Below are positions 55,164-64,000 of a stretch of 64,000 nt of DNA, one piece after another; within the stretch, counting starts at the first letter, position 1; each line of letters opens with the position of its first letter. Source of the stretch: Bin80 sp965220935 (GTDB lineage Bacteria > Bacteroidota > Rhodothermia > Rhodothermales > Bin80). Below the pieces are notes generated by a model that was given only the letters and a program-made list of their open reading frames with translations, was not told the DNA's origin and ran no database searches. The position numbers and the translations under genes were made by a program. Where the stretch lies: positions 248,001 to 312,000 of the forward strand of contig OZ244857.1 of NCBI GenBank assembly GCA_965220935.1, given 5' to 3'.

Positions 55164-58142
55164 TTAGAGTGTAATATCTGAGAGATTTTCTGCAAGCTTC
55201 AATTCTGTTCCCAATTCTTTAAAATGACTTTGACCACATTTATACTTTGCCAATTCTGAGGGTTTTAGATCCAATTCTGAGGTACTCCCTTTTGATTCTA
55301 CTACAAAATAGATTTTTTCATCATCATCTTGATTCCAAGCAACGACCCAATCTGGGTTGTAGGTTCCGAGGGGAGTGTCTATCTTAAACCACTTAGGAAG
55401 TTTGGCATAGACAGAGATGTTGTTACACTGCTCAAATTCTTTGGATAGAGATGTTTCAACTACGGAGTCACATACCACGTAATCATAAGGTGACTTATTG
55501 CTGTCATTGATGTACTTTCCAAGATATCCGAATAGTTCTTCATTTTGAAATAGTTCTTGACTGAAGAATTCATTTTCTCCAATTTTTTGATACTTTATTC
55601 CATCAACGATATGAAGTCTCATTTGAATCGTAATCGTATCAATACATGCCTCAATAAACTGCTGAGGATTCTTTTTGAAGTAGTCAAGTTTGGAGATGCT
55701 GGTCAGTATTTTGACAATTGACTTTCTGGTAAGATGCGTTTCTTGTTGAATATATGTTAGTATATCTGGCAAACTCCTCACCTGTTCTTCCAAAATATGG
55801 GTCCGGGTTTGAGTCGATTGATCGTCTTGAATTAATCCACCCAGACTCCACTGCACATCACCTTTTACATAATGGATCTTCCCTTTACTGACAGTTAAGT
55901 TACGATCTAAAAAGTTGATGCACTTATTGATCAGGGATTCAGAATCAAATCTTACCGAGAACGTTGTTTTATGCTTCACTCGTTCCCACAATTCTTTAAA
56001 TTCTGGACTTTCGAGTACTCTGGTATTCGGGCGTACTTTCTTCCTGTGCTCCTTGTTTTTGATTTCATACTTTCCTGCAACATTAGTAAGCGTTCTCAGG
56101 ATCTGTTTTAGGACATGTTCGCCATATTCATGGAATTTGGGAGGTATCTGCAGGATTTTTTCATCAAGATGGATCCTTAATAATTCCTGAACTTTTCCAT
56201 TTCGATCGAAATAACCCATTTGGGAAAAATATCTATACAAATCCTGCGAGTTCTCATGTCCTAAATATTCAGGAGTATGTCCGTCCATTTTAACTACAAT
56301 ATTGGAAAAAATAGTATCATTCCCATATCCAAATTTAACACCAGACTCCGCCTCAATTTCCTGTTGCAATTCCGATACAAATTGCTCCCATGATTCATTT
56401 GCAATCACCGAAAGAGTATTGACTTGATGGCCATGTACTCTTTTTCCATCTTGATCAACACATAGCCTTAACCCCCTTCCGATTTGTTGGCGAGGAGTAA
56501 TATTTGATGTGCCTCTTTCCTTGAGAGTGCAAATCTGGAAAACATTAGGATTGTCCCATCCCTCTCTAAGAGCTGAGTGTGAAAAAATGAACCGAATTTT
56601 GGAATCAAAACTGAGCAATTTTTCTTTATCCCTCATGATAAGGTTATAGGTATCCTCATCATCTTTTGAGTTTCCTCGGGTGTCTTTATACTTTTTCCCT
56701 TTCTTATCAATTGAGAAATACCCCGAATGTACAAGGGTAGCATCCTGATAGTGTGATTCCTTGTGAAGCTCTTGATACTTTGGTTTTTGAATCAATTTCT
56801 TGTATTCTTTCTCAAAAATCTGAGCGTACTCTCCATTGAGTTTATTTCCATCCTGATCGTATTGCCGATAATTGGCAACCTTATCAATAAAAAACAAGCT
56901 TAGAACTTTAATGCCATGGCGATTGAGTCTCAACTGTTTATCCAGATGCTCTTCAATGGTTTTGGAAATCATGACCTTTTTGACTTGTAGGTCATCTACA
57001 TCACCAATGGCCTCCCCCAATTTGACATAGCCATCTCTGCTTGTAAAATCAATATACTCGCTCCCTTTGACACCATAGATATCCTTGATAATATACCCTT
57101 GATACTCTGATCTCTTGGTCAACTCCTCTAAATTCGTGTTTTGCCTTACGGTGACACGTTTTCTTATAATCTTACGATTCTCTAATACATCAATTTCTAT
57201 CCTTGCTCTGGGCAATCCATCCCCTATGATTACCTTTAAGAGTTTTATGTATGCTTGATGATGGAATCCCTCAGCTACGACCGATCCCACTTCAATCTGC
57301 TTAACCAATTTCTGGGTATAGGCATCCACAGCATTGAGTTTGTACATCACATTCACCCTTTCTTTGTGCGTAGCAGAATAACGAAGGATCATTAACGGAT
57401 TCAGACTGTCCACAGCAGACTTTCTCAAGGGAGTACTCATAGTGGTTTGAGGTTCATCCACAATCACGATTGGATTCGTACTTCTGAGTAAATCCAAGGG
57501 TATACACCCTAATTGATCATTATATCTGTGAATGATATTCGCTTTCTTGGGACTTGCTGGGTCAGTAAAACTTATACTAAAAGCATCAATATTGATGACC
57601 ATGATTTTCAATTGATTATTTGTAGAAAAATCTCTTACTTGACTGAGTCTACTACTATTATAGATGGAAAAATCATATGAAATATTTTCGTAAATCTCCT
57701 TGAAATGCCCCTTAGTAATCTGGAGAGACTTAAGAACCCCTTCCTTAATGGATATAGAGGGAACCACGATAATGTGTTTGGAAAACCCATACCTCATGTA
57801 CAGCTGTAAAATTGTCTTAAGATACACATAGGTTTTCCCCGTCCCTGTTTCCATTTCAATGGAGAAATCTAGCCGATTAGAATTGATCTCACAAGGCGAA
57901 GATAGCTTTAATGCGTTGTTGAGTTGTATCTTATGGATATTTTGGATAATCTTACTGTCGGGTAACTTTAGGCGATTTGCGTAACCCATAGCATCATCAT
58001 TAATGACACCCTGACGATCTATGTATTCTGGGGAATAGACCGTGAATGTAGATTCAAAAACTTCCTGCCCTGCAAATATATTGACGATGGATGCAATGGC
58101 ATCATTTTGAAATTGTAGATCACTATCAAATTGTATTCTCAT
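55164..58142 (-). CDS. res: Type III restriction-modification system, Res subunit
   Basis: 992 residues. The helicase part has Walker A METGTGKTYVYLKT (about residues 97-110), a DEAD-like DEPQTTMSTPLR box (around 230), ILRYSATHKE, and motif VI-like TPRQQIGRGLRL. The C-terminal nuclease has a PD-(D/E)xK core: YNPDWVVAW followed by YFVVESKGS. With Mod it cleaves DNA after ATP-driven communication between two unmodified sites. It starts 6 bp after mod and looks intact and full length. Confidence 0.94.
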   Translation of the reverse strand: MRIQFDSDLQFQNDAIASIVNIFAGQEVFESTFTVYSPEYIDRQGVINDDAMGYANRLKLPDSKIIQNIHKIQLNNALKLSSPCEINSNRLDFSIEMETGTGKTYVYLKTILQLYMRYGFSKHIIVVPSISIKEGVLKSLQITKGHFKEIYENISYDFSIYNSSRLSQVRDFSTNNQLKIMVINIDAFSISFTDPASPKKANIIHRYNDQLGCIPLDLLRSTNPIVIVDEPQTTMSTPLRKSAVDSLNPLMILRYSATHKERVNVMYKLNAVDAYTQKLVKQIEVGSVVAEGFHHQAYIKLLKVIIGDGLPRARIEIDVLENRKIIRKRVTVRQNTNLEELTKRSEYQGYIIKDIYGVKGSEYIDFTSRDGYVKLGEAIGDVDDLQVKKVMISKTIEEHLDKQLRLNRHGIKVLSLFFIDKVANYRQYDQDGNKLNGEYAQIFEKEYKKLIQKPKYQELHKESHYQDATLVHSGYFSIDKKGKKYKDTRGNSKDDEDTYNLIMRDKEKLLSFDSKIRFIFSHSALREGWDNPNVFQICTLKERGTSNITPRQQIGRGLRLCVDQDGKRVHGHQVNTLSVIANESWEQFVSELQQEIEAESGVKFGYGNDTIFSNIVVKMDGHTPEYLGHENSQDLYRYFSQMGYFDRNGKVQELLRIHLDEKILQIPPKFHEYGEHVLKQILRTLTNVAGKYEIKNKEHRKKVRPNTRVLESPEFKELWERVKHKTTFSVRFDSESLINKCINFLDRNLTVSKGKIHYVKGDVQWSLGGLIQDDQSTQTRTHILEEQVRSLPDILTYIQQETHLTRKSIVKILTSISKLDYFKKNPQQFIEACIDTITIQMRLHIVDGIKYQKIGENEFFSQELFQNEELFGYLGKYINDSNKSPYDYVVCDSVVETSLSKEFEQCNNISVYAKLPKWFKIDTPLGTYNPDWVVAWNQDDDEKIYFVVESKGSTSELDLKPSELAKYKCGQSHFKELGTELKLAENLSDITL

Positions 58143-58148
58143 TTTCTG

Positions 58149-60002
58149 TTATATGCTTCGGGCTTCGCGGATGCCATATCTTTTCAAAATCTGGAATGAG
58201 TTCACTTTCTCAACATCGGTAAACCCACTATCTTTGTACACAACCCTACAGGTTTCTGGATTACACTCTTGTTTCCATTTTCCAATTCCCTCGGAGACTG
58301 AACTGTCAATTGCATCTCCCAGACATACAAATAGTGCACCGGATCCTACATTGAAGACTTTCTGGTTTTCAAAAGTACGTTCTTCAACTGGAAGAGATAG
58401 ATCCAAGCCATACTTCAGGAGGATTTCATATAGTACATCCTCTTGTGTTCTATCCTCTTTGATGTTGTCAAGAGAATCATAGAGTGACTGCTCCAGATTT
58501 TCGAGACTTCCATCCCAGCTCTTGATATTTGAGCTATCTAACTTAAACACTCTGAAGCCCAGATCCATGTTTTGAGCTGTGATGGGATCTTCCTCTCTAA
58601 TTTTCTTTGCAACTCTTCGAATACGCTCCTTTCCGATTTCCGCTATGGTCCTAAATCCAGACTTATATGCGTCACTGTTCTGATCTGTGGGCTCTGGGAG
58701 TTGAACCTGAATGAATCTTCTGCCTCCACCATCCTCCTTGTTCAGTTCCATTATGACCTGTGCAGTTGTTGAAGAACCTGAAAAAAAATCCATAAAAATA
58801 TCAGTCTTGCTTAGAATTTGATTAAATAAATAAGTAATCAAATCAACTGGTTTGGGGAAGTCAAATACCTTAACGCCATCAAACAACCTCATTAGGTAGT
58901 TAGTAGCATTTTCAGTAGAGTACCACCCCAGAGAAGTAATCCCTGCTTTATTTTCATTGGTATAGCTATTAAAAAATTTTTTCTGTCTTGGGACACCATG
59001 TCTATTTTGGGGAAATAAGATGAGGTTTTCCGAAATCATCCGCAAGATTGATTTTTCCGAAAACGCCCAGTTACCCGTAAATGTATTACCTGTCTCAGGA
59101 TCAACAATTTCATAGTGATTTTGCTGTTTTCCGGTTGCTTTTATGCTTTCGCTTCTCCACAATCCTCTTGGATCATTATCAGGATTTGAAAAGTCGCTTT
59201 CTTTTCGTTTGATTCCGATAAATTTCATGAGTTCTTGTTTCTTGGAGTAACATAAAATATATTCGTGATTATGCATCAATAGATTTTTAGGTGGAACTCC
59301 TCTGGCAGCCCTTTTCGTCTCCCATACAAATTGCCCTACAAAATTCTCTTTTCCGAATATTTTATGACATATCATGTTCAGATTTGATTGCTCATTGTCA
59401 TCTATACTAATAAAAATTACACCGTCTTCTGTTAATAGATTTTTTGCTAAAATCAATCTTGGATACATCATACTCAACCAAATTGAGTGATACCTTCCGT
59501 CTGATTCCGAATTGGTTGATAACTGATTGCCTTCACAGTCAATCTGCCCAGTTAATTCTTGATAATTTTTCAGATTATCTTTGTATCTATCTTTATAGAC
59601 AAAGTCATTTCCAGTATTGTAAGGGGGGTCAATATAAATGACTTTTACCCCCCCCCCCCTATAATTTTTTTGAAGTAACTTTAGAATCTCTAAATTATCC
59701 CCTTCAACGTATAAGTTCTTGGTTGTATCCCAGTCTAAACTGTCATCTATCGCAGGCCTTAATGTCCCTGTGGAAAGCTTCTGGGCTTCTCTCAAAGACT
59801 GTGATTTACCAGCCCAGGTAAACTGGAATAACTCCTCAGCAGGCTCAATTTCTTTCCCCAGTAATAAATGCAAAGTTTGAAAGTCAATTTTCCCCTCCGA
59901 AACTGCCTCAGGAAATAGTTCCTTGAGTTTTCTGATATTATCCTGAACCAAGTCTCTGCTACTCACAAGATCATCATTCGGAGTGATTTTACTAATGCTC
60001 AT
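58149..60002 (-). CDS. mod: Type III restriction-modification system, Mod adenine methyltransferase with poly-G tract
   Basis: 617 residues from ATG 60002. Catalytic motif IV is YIDPPYNTGNDF (Asp125) and motif I is FMDFFSGSSTTAQV (about 405-416); this order (IV before I) is the beta class typical of type III Mod. The central region between them is the target-recognition part. A run of 12 Gs on the coding strand (plus 59648-59659) encodes RGGGV at residues 115-119, just before DPPY. It is in frame here, so the gene is ON; loss or gain of one G would truncate it near residue 120. Confidence 0.94.
   Translation of the reverse strand: MSISKITPNDDLVSSRDLVQDNIRKLKELFPEAVSEGKIDFQTLHLLLGKEIEPAEELFQFTWAGKSQSLREAQKLSTGTLRPAIDDSLDWDTTKNLYVEGDNLEILKLLQKNYRGGGVKVIYIDPPYNTGNDFVYKDRYKDNLKNYQELTGQIDCEGNQLSTNSESDGRYHSIWLSMMYPRLILAKNLLTEDGVIFISIDDNEQSNLNMICHKIFGKENFVGQFVWETKRAARGVPPKNLLMHNHEYILCYSKKQELMKFIGIKRKESDFSNPDNDPRGLWRSESIKATGKQQNHYEIVDPETGNTFTGNWAFSEKSILRMISENLILFPQNRHGVPRQKKFFNSYTNENKAGITSLGWYSTENATNYLMRLFDGVKVFDFPKPVDLITYLFNQILSKTDIFMDFFSGSSTTAQVIMELNKEDGGGRRFIQVQLPEPTDQNSDAYKSGFRTIAEIGKERIRRVAKKIREEDPITAQNMDLGFRVFKLDSSNIKSWDGSLENLEQSLYDSLDNIKEDRTQEDVLYEILLKYGLDLSLPVEERTFENQKVFNVGSGALFVCLGDAIDSSVSEGIGKWKQECNPETCRVVYKDSGFTDVEKVNSFQILKRYGIREARSI
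59648..59659. repeat. 12-bp poly-C/G homopolymer inside mod
   Basis: Twelve Cs on the plus strand (Gs in mod). Length and position upstream of the catalytic motif match the slipped-strand tracts that make type III mod genes phase variable (phasevarions) in other bacteria. Confidence 0.85.
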
Positions 60003-60253
60003 TTGCTTATTTGAAGAAATCCTCAGTTAAGAATGACAACAGTACAACTTGAAAAACATTCTTGTTCGAATCTATGGAAGATTCGGCTTCAATAATGTCC
60101 ATATCTTCTATAATTTGAATTCTCTTTCTCAGCATTGATAATCTTCATGTGAGTATGGCCCTCAGATTCTTGAAATGCCCTCCTTACTTATTATTTCCAA
60201 TTCCATTGAGAAATGAACTATCTTGTAAACAAGAAAAAATAATTCTATAAATA
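60003..60253. other. Upstream region of the type III R-M operon
   Basis: Non-coding, AT-rich; it should hold the mod promoter. A MITE-like repeat begins at 60254. No gene is supported in 60352-60731 either. Confidence 0.4.
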
Positions 60254-60351
60254 GAGACTTTTGCAAAACCTCCATATTTTCGTAGAAATATTGCCATGGA
60301 TGCGGTGAAAGGCATTTTTTGATTGAATGGTGTAGGTTTTGCAAAAGCCTC
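60254..60351. mobile_element. MITE-like 98-bp repeat with 18-bp terminal inverted repeats
   Basis: The left end GAGACTTTTGCAAAACCT (60254-60271) matches the inverse of the right end AGGTTTTGCAAAAGCCTC (60334-60351) at 17 of 18 bases. No coding capacity. Its parent transposon is not in the window. No clear target duplication was seen. Confidence 0.7.
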
Positions 60352-60731
60352 AATATACATCTCATGTGTGATCAACTGTCTGGTTAAGAATGGGATGCTC
60401 TTAAGATCACAAGACCAGAATTGTAAGACGTGTAATTGAAAAAGAACACTGAATCGCCCCATGAATCTGGGGATTACCAGTTGAGTAAATGGGGTGGATT
60501 CAGAGAGTTTTCCACAGGGAATACGGCCTATGACTAAGGATAGATTTGCTCTGTTTCACAGAATTTATTTAAGCCCCATTGACATAATGAACTGCGAGCA
60601 TACTTAGTACCTTGATCCATGGCAAACAAAATCACTAGAAAAATAATGTCGTACTTGATTACAATCTTAACAAACTTATTGAGTGGTTTATATTCTTGTT
60701 CATAAATTTGAGTAGTCCAGTTACTGGGTGG

Positions 60732-60833
60732 TCACCAGTTACTCGTTTTAGTTTCGTCAAGGTTACCTTGAAAATCAATGTCTCCCGATCGAAATTTGTC
60801 ATAATTCTGTTCTGAAGGTTTTTTTTCAGACAT
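60732..60833 (-). CDS. Very small ORF overlapping the end of the Panacea gene
   Basis: 33 codons from ATG 60833 (MSEKKPSEQNYDKFRSGDI ...), starting 8 bp inside the stop region of the Panacea-domain gene, a coupling pattern seen in operons. It is hydrophilic with no known motif. It could be the stump of a former toxin partner, or chance. Confidence 0.25.
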   Translation of the reverse strand: MSEKKPSEQNYDKFRSGDIDFQGNLDETKTSNW

Positions 60834-61401
60834 CGGTCAGATTGGGAGTATTCATCAATTTGACTCGATAGTGCTCGGAAATCGTTGAATCTGGAATATG
60901 AACCCCATGAACAACCCTGTTAAACATCGCAAATTTAACATGCTTTTTCCAGGGAGTTTCTTCCTTATGAGTGATGGTAATTAGTTGACCACCAGTTAAT
61001 TCTCTGTATACATACCAAACTATATCCAACAGTTTTACCATCAGTGGATCTCGTTGCTCAAAATCTGTAATTTCTTGCAGCAGAAATTCTTTTGCTCGCT
61101 TTTTACCCATTCCGAATGAACCAAACTCTTCACAGTAAGAAGAAAAAGTGATTTCTTCGCTCTTCCATCCTTTTAACCTGTCGTATACACTCCGAACAAC
61201 AGGACCGTATTTCCATGCTTCTATTTGACCATATCGATTGTCAATAAGTGGTCGATTCAATTTACCCAATGCCCAACCATGAGAAATATACACTAACTTA
61301 TTGATCTGCAATGGAGTCAGGCCACGGCCCTCTTCAGCCGCCTTTCGGAGGAGATATGCGATTATCAGATAATCGTCTATGAATGAATGAGTGTTGTCCA
61401 T
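60826..61401 (-). CDS. Panacea-domain (DUF4065, SocA/GepA-like) protein
   Basis: 191 residues. The N-terminal part shows the Panacea pattern: DYLIIAYLLRKAAEEGRGLT, LQINKLVYISHGWALGK, PLIDNRYGQIEAWKYGPVVR and VYDRLKGW. Such domains act as antitoxins or proteolytic adaptors next to diverse toxins. Here no full-size toxin adjoins it: downstream is only a 33-codon ORF, upstream is non-coding. It may be an orphan antitoxin or part of a decayed pair. Confidence 0.8.
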   Translation of the reverse strand: MDNTHSFIDDYLIIAYLLRKAAEEGRGLTPLQINKLVYISHGWALGKLNRPLIDNRYGQIEAWKYGPVVRSVYDRLKGWKSEEITFSSYCEEFGSFGMGKKRAKEFLLQEITDFEQRDPLMVKLLDIVWYVYRELTGGQLITITHKEETPWKKHVKFAMFNRVVHGVHIPDSTISEHYRVKLMNTPNLTDV

Positions 61402-62058
61402 AGCAATATTTCTTGACTGCAGATTCTCAATAAACCTGATATCCAGTTGATTTGAGAAACTTATAACCTTTAAACTTATGATTGTTTGTACAATCCGAGA
61501 ATCTGATACATCTTTGACAAGATATAAATGTTTTTGACGTACCGTCGCAAAACCTCATCATCAATCTAATAATGCTTCTCAGATGCTCTGGGTATATTTT
61601 GTAGTAAGATTCGGATATTTACCCATAATATTCACAACAGATATGGGTCGTTCATAAGTTTATGTCAAAATGAAACCGTCCCCAGTTTTATAGTTTGCTG
61701 TGATAGGGCCTCCCAGCAGGGTTTTTGATCAAATAGAGCATATGGGTTTGCTTGGATTCCACTCGCAGAAAGCTTTTAACCATTTCACCCATAAGGTGAA
61801 ATGATTCAGGGCGATTTCACGTCTATCTTAAGGTTGGAGCCAAACGCAAAAAGACAGACTTCTATAGGGTTCTAACCCATAAAAAAGGCAAACATCATTT
61901 TGATAGAACGCACTGAAAAAATTTATAGGTTGAGTTGTGGTGAATATTATGGGATTTACATAATTTTTTGGGTGACCTTTCCATCTTCTGTTATGATTCA
62001 ATGAGCATGTTTCCCCATGGTAACAATCCACCTCCAATTCATCCAACATACTAACTAA
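61402..62058. other. Intergenic, nothing recognised
   Basis: About 650 bases between the Panacea gene and the second TnpB element. It contains a small inverted pair near 61780-61800 (CATTTCACCC...AAGGTGAAATG), possibly a short hairpin. No gene supported. Confidence 0.4.
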
Positions 62059-63400
62059 AGGGAATTATATACGTGAGTGACCATCGATTAGGTAGCCACC
62101 TTTTGCGTATCCATTTCACAGCTAATAGGAGTTCCGAATGGAAACGCGCCTCCACGTGCAGACGGCCCCAATCCCTGAGGCATGTAATATATTCGCAGAT
62201 GCTTTGATATCTGCGTGATCCGTATGACCACATGCCATACACTTCAACTAGGTTTGGGTCTTGCGATTATCTTTACTGGTATATCCACACTGATTACACT
62301 TCTGTGATGTATACTTCGGATCTACAAGAATCACGTTACCAAACTTGTAATCACAGTAGGTATTGAACCTGCTCCATCCAGCATTTTGAATCACACGGTT
62401 TAATTCTGCTTTTGCCTTCGCATTGGTTCCAGGAGTATCAGCCGTACCTTTAGCAGACTTGGACATATTCTTGATAGGCAAGTCCTCTCTCTTATAGGCC
62501 TTATTGGACAATCTACGGCGCTGATGCGCCGCATTGACTCTGCAATGCTTCTGTTTCCACTCAACAATTCTCTTCCTCGTACTGTCCAGACCCTTTCGGC
62601 TGTCTAGATAACTTTCGTTGATACCTACGAATCCTTATTTCTTTCTTGGATAAATCAGCTAGCCTTAGCCTACCTTGTTCACCATCCGTTGAGCAATACG
62701 AGATGTTATAGGTATTCAAGTCAAATCTCTTTGCCATCGTCTTTGGTAGATGGATGACTTTGTAAAGCACGCTCATACCTGCCGTCTTTCTTCACGGTAA
62801 TTTCAACAGGTTCACCATCTGGATAAGGGTTGCCACCGCGTCTACGTATCTTCATCCAGCCGACCTTTTGAAGGTAAACATCATTCTCTTTGATCTGAAA
62901 CGTTCGAGCCGTAAATGATTTATGAGTATACTTATTGTGGAACGTAGTATGGTCACGTAATCCAAAGCTTGCCAAGCCTCGGGCTGTCCTTTGAGTGTAT
63001 AACGAACAATCGCAGATGAGTACTCAGATAACCAACTCGTTTCTTTACCCAAGACTGGGTATCGTTTAATTAACGGGTAAAAAGAGGTTGAAGGGGTTTC
63101 AGTATCCTGATCTTCAACGTCTTTGTTGATTTGGCTCAGTATCACATTCCACACATACAAAGATGCCCCAGTCAGTCCATGTAATAGCATAGCTGTGTAC
63201 TGTGCGATACTCTATTCCCCGATAGGGAACAGTTTTGATGAGAAAAGTTAGAAGCCTTTTGAACAGGCATGATATCAAAGTCAAGTTGATGTTATGGTAA
63301 GCCATAGGGTAGATTCTCCGTCTATCCTATTGTGTCTGGTATTATACTTTATCAAACTAACATAATTCCATTCCGTGGGTACACACGTATATAATTCCCT
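62059..63400 (-). mobile_element. TnpB-carrying TIR element, copy 2 (decayed)
   Basis: Same ends as copy 1: AGGGAATTATATACGTG at 62059 and its inverse at 63384-63400. The flanks AACTAA and ATCTAT match only 4 of 6, so the target duplication has decayed or is absent. The subterminal hairpin is conserved near 63305-63333. At 1342 bp it is slightly shorter than copy 1 and carries more lesions. Confidence 0.88.
62150..63270 (-). pseudogene. tnpB: TnpB-like nuclease, heavily frameshifted (copy 2)
   Basis: From ATG ~63270 downward, pieces in several frames match copy 1: PYRGIEYR, SAIVRYTLKGQPEAWQA, WMKIRRRGGNPYPDGEP, LNTYNISYCSTDGEQG, AKGTADTPGTNAKAKAELNR, NAGWSRFNTYC and LVDPKYTSQKCNQCG. At least four frameshifts separate them, and the RuvC-I region has lost residues (KRFDLNTYN). 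Clearly non-functional and older than copy 1. Confidence 0.85.
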
Positions 63401-64000
63401 ATCTATCTTTACACTGGGACCACTTGACTTTTAAATTAGTGTCTACTCACCTGATAACGCTAGTGATGAAGAATTTCCGTTTACTTTTGGGGTAGTGGGC
63501 AATTACCCAATCCGTTAACAGAAACAACAATCATTGAATTTGACCTAAATCAACGGCAGTTTTTTCCACCGAATCCAAGTAGCCGTCTACTACACGATGC
63601 TCTGACAGTGAGTGATCCAACTTCAATTTATGAACCCATGTGATGTCTACAGAACTGCGAGTAAACTCATCAAGATGAGTAGACGGGTGGATCAATGATT
63701 GCAACATGTTCGTAACGTTTAAAGCCTTTTTTGATGCGGATATGCAAATATACGATTTGTTTTCAACTTGTGGCAATCATTCTCTCGCATAGATGCCAGC
63801 ATACATGCGATTAGTGGTAGAACCAAAATTAATTATAACGACTTGGCATCATAGCGCGATCTATCGCATCTGAGATTGCAGATGATCAATGTTATAAGGT
63901 ATCAAGGAAACGAATTGGACCCCCTCCTTGTAACAGCGATCATTGAATAAGAAGGGCTATTCATAGGAAATCTTAACGATAAGGCTACGTCCACAAGTTC
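63401..64000. other. End of window, nothing recognised
   Basis: About 600 bases with short frames only. The minus frame 63531-63776 has a few plausible residues (ITWVHKLKLDHSLSEHRVVD) but no family I recognise. Confidence 0.35.

Overview
This 64 kb window is chromosomal DNA from a Gram-negative bacterium of the Bacteroidota/Rhodothermota (FCB) type. The evidence is lipoproteins with VCBS/FG-GAP and ASPIC/UnbV modules, a secreted FN3-repeat protein with a C-terminal type IX secretion-like domain, a TonB-receptor-like barrel, and the lack of Shine-Dalgarno sites before most starts. The exact taxon is inference. I recognised no rRNA, tRNA or CRISPR array.

Layout. (1) 1-11.3 kb: cell-surface genes. 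Two VCBS/ASPIC lipoproteins flank a 1827-codon FN3-repeat protein whose 5' end follows a 15-C homopolymer that sets whether a leader ORF is in frame. (2) 11.4-20.1 kb: a graveyard of mobile elements (ISL3-like, IS1595-like, a TIR element with 6-bp target duplication, a TnpB element) and two broken restriction-modification loci. Removing each of two insertions in silico restores the reading frame at its junction. (3) 20.2-28.5 kb: a compact minus-strand operon accA-nadC-M20 amidohydrolase-sugar transferase-ABC-F-FG-GAP protein-pnuC. (4) 28.8-38.5 kb: a Sel1-repeat protein, an AAA+ ATPase with a defective Walker B, a three-gene envelope operon (Wzi-like, small barrel, TonB-receptor-like), a HEPN-like protein and an AlbA/Schlafen-type regulator beside a 22-bp palindrome. 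(5) 38.7-43.9 kb: ispE, a class A penicillin-binding protein, a rhomboid protease and ispG. (6) 44.4-52.6 kb: a five-gene sterol biosynthesis operon. (7) 53-64 kb: a dead IS1634-type transposase, a HEPN/MNT remnant, an intact type III restriction-modification system with a 12-G tract in mod, a MITE-like repeat, a Panacea-domain protein and a second, decayed copy of the TnpB element.

The main discovery candidate is the sterol operon: a C4-demethylation-type SDR, a Rieske oxygenase, an ERG4/ERG24-type sterol reductase, CYP51, and one 1161-residue polypeptide that fuses squalene epoxidase to oxidosqualene cyclase. The genes overlap or lie within 22 bp of one another and together could take squalene to a C14- and C4-demethylated sterol. 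I know of no described natural squalene epoxidase-oxidosqualene cyclase fusion. Two MEP-pathway genes (ispE, ispG), which feed isoprenoid supply, lie within 6 kb.

Secondary themes are phase variation by poly-C/G tracts (surface protein and type III Mod), and a TnpB element bounded by long perfect terminal inverted repeats with a 6-bp target duplication, unlike classical IS200/IS605 elements.
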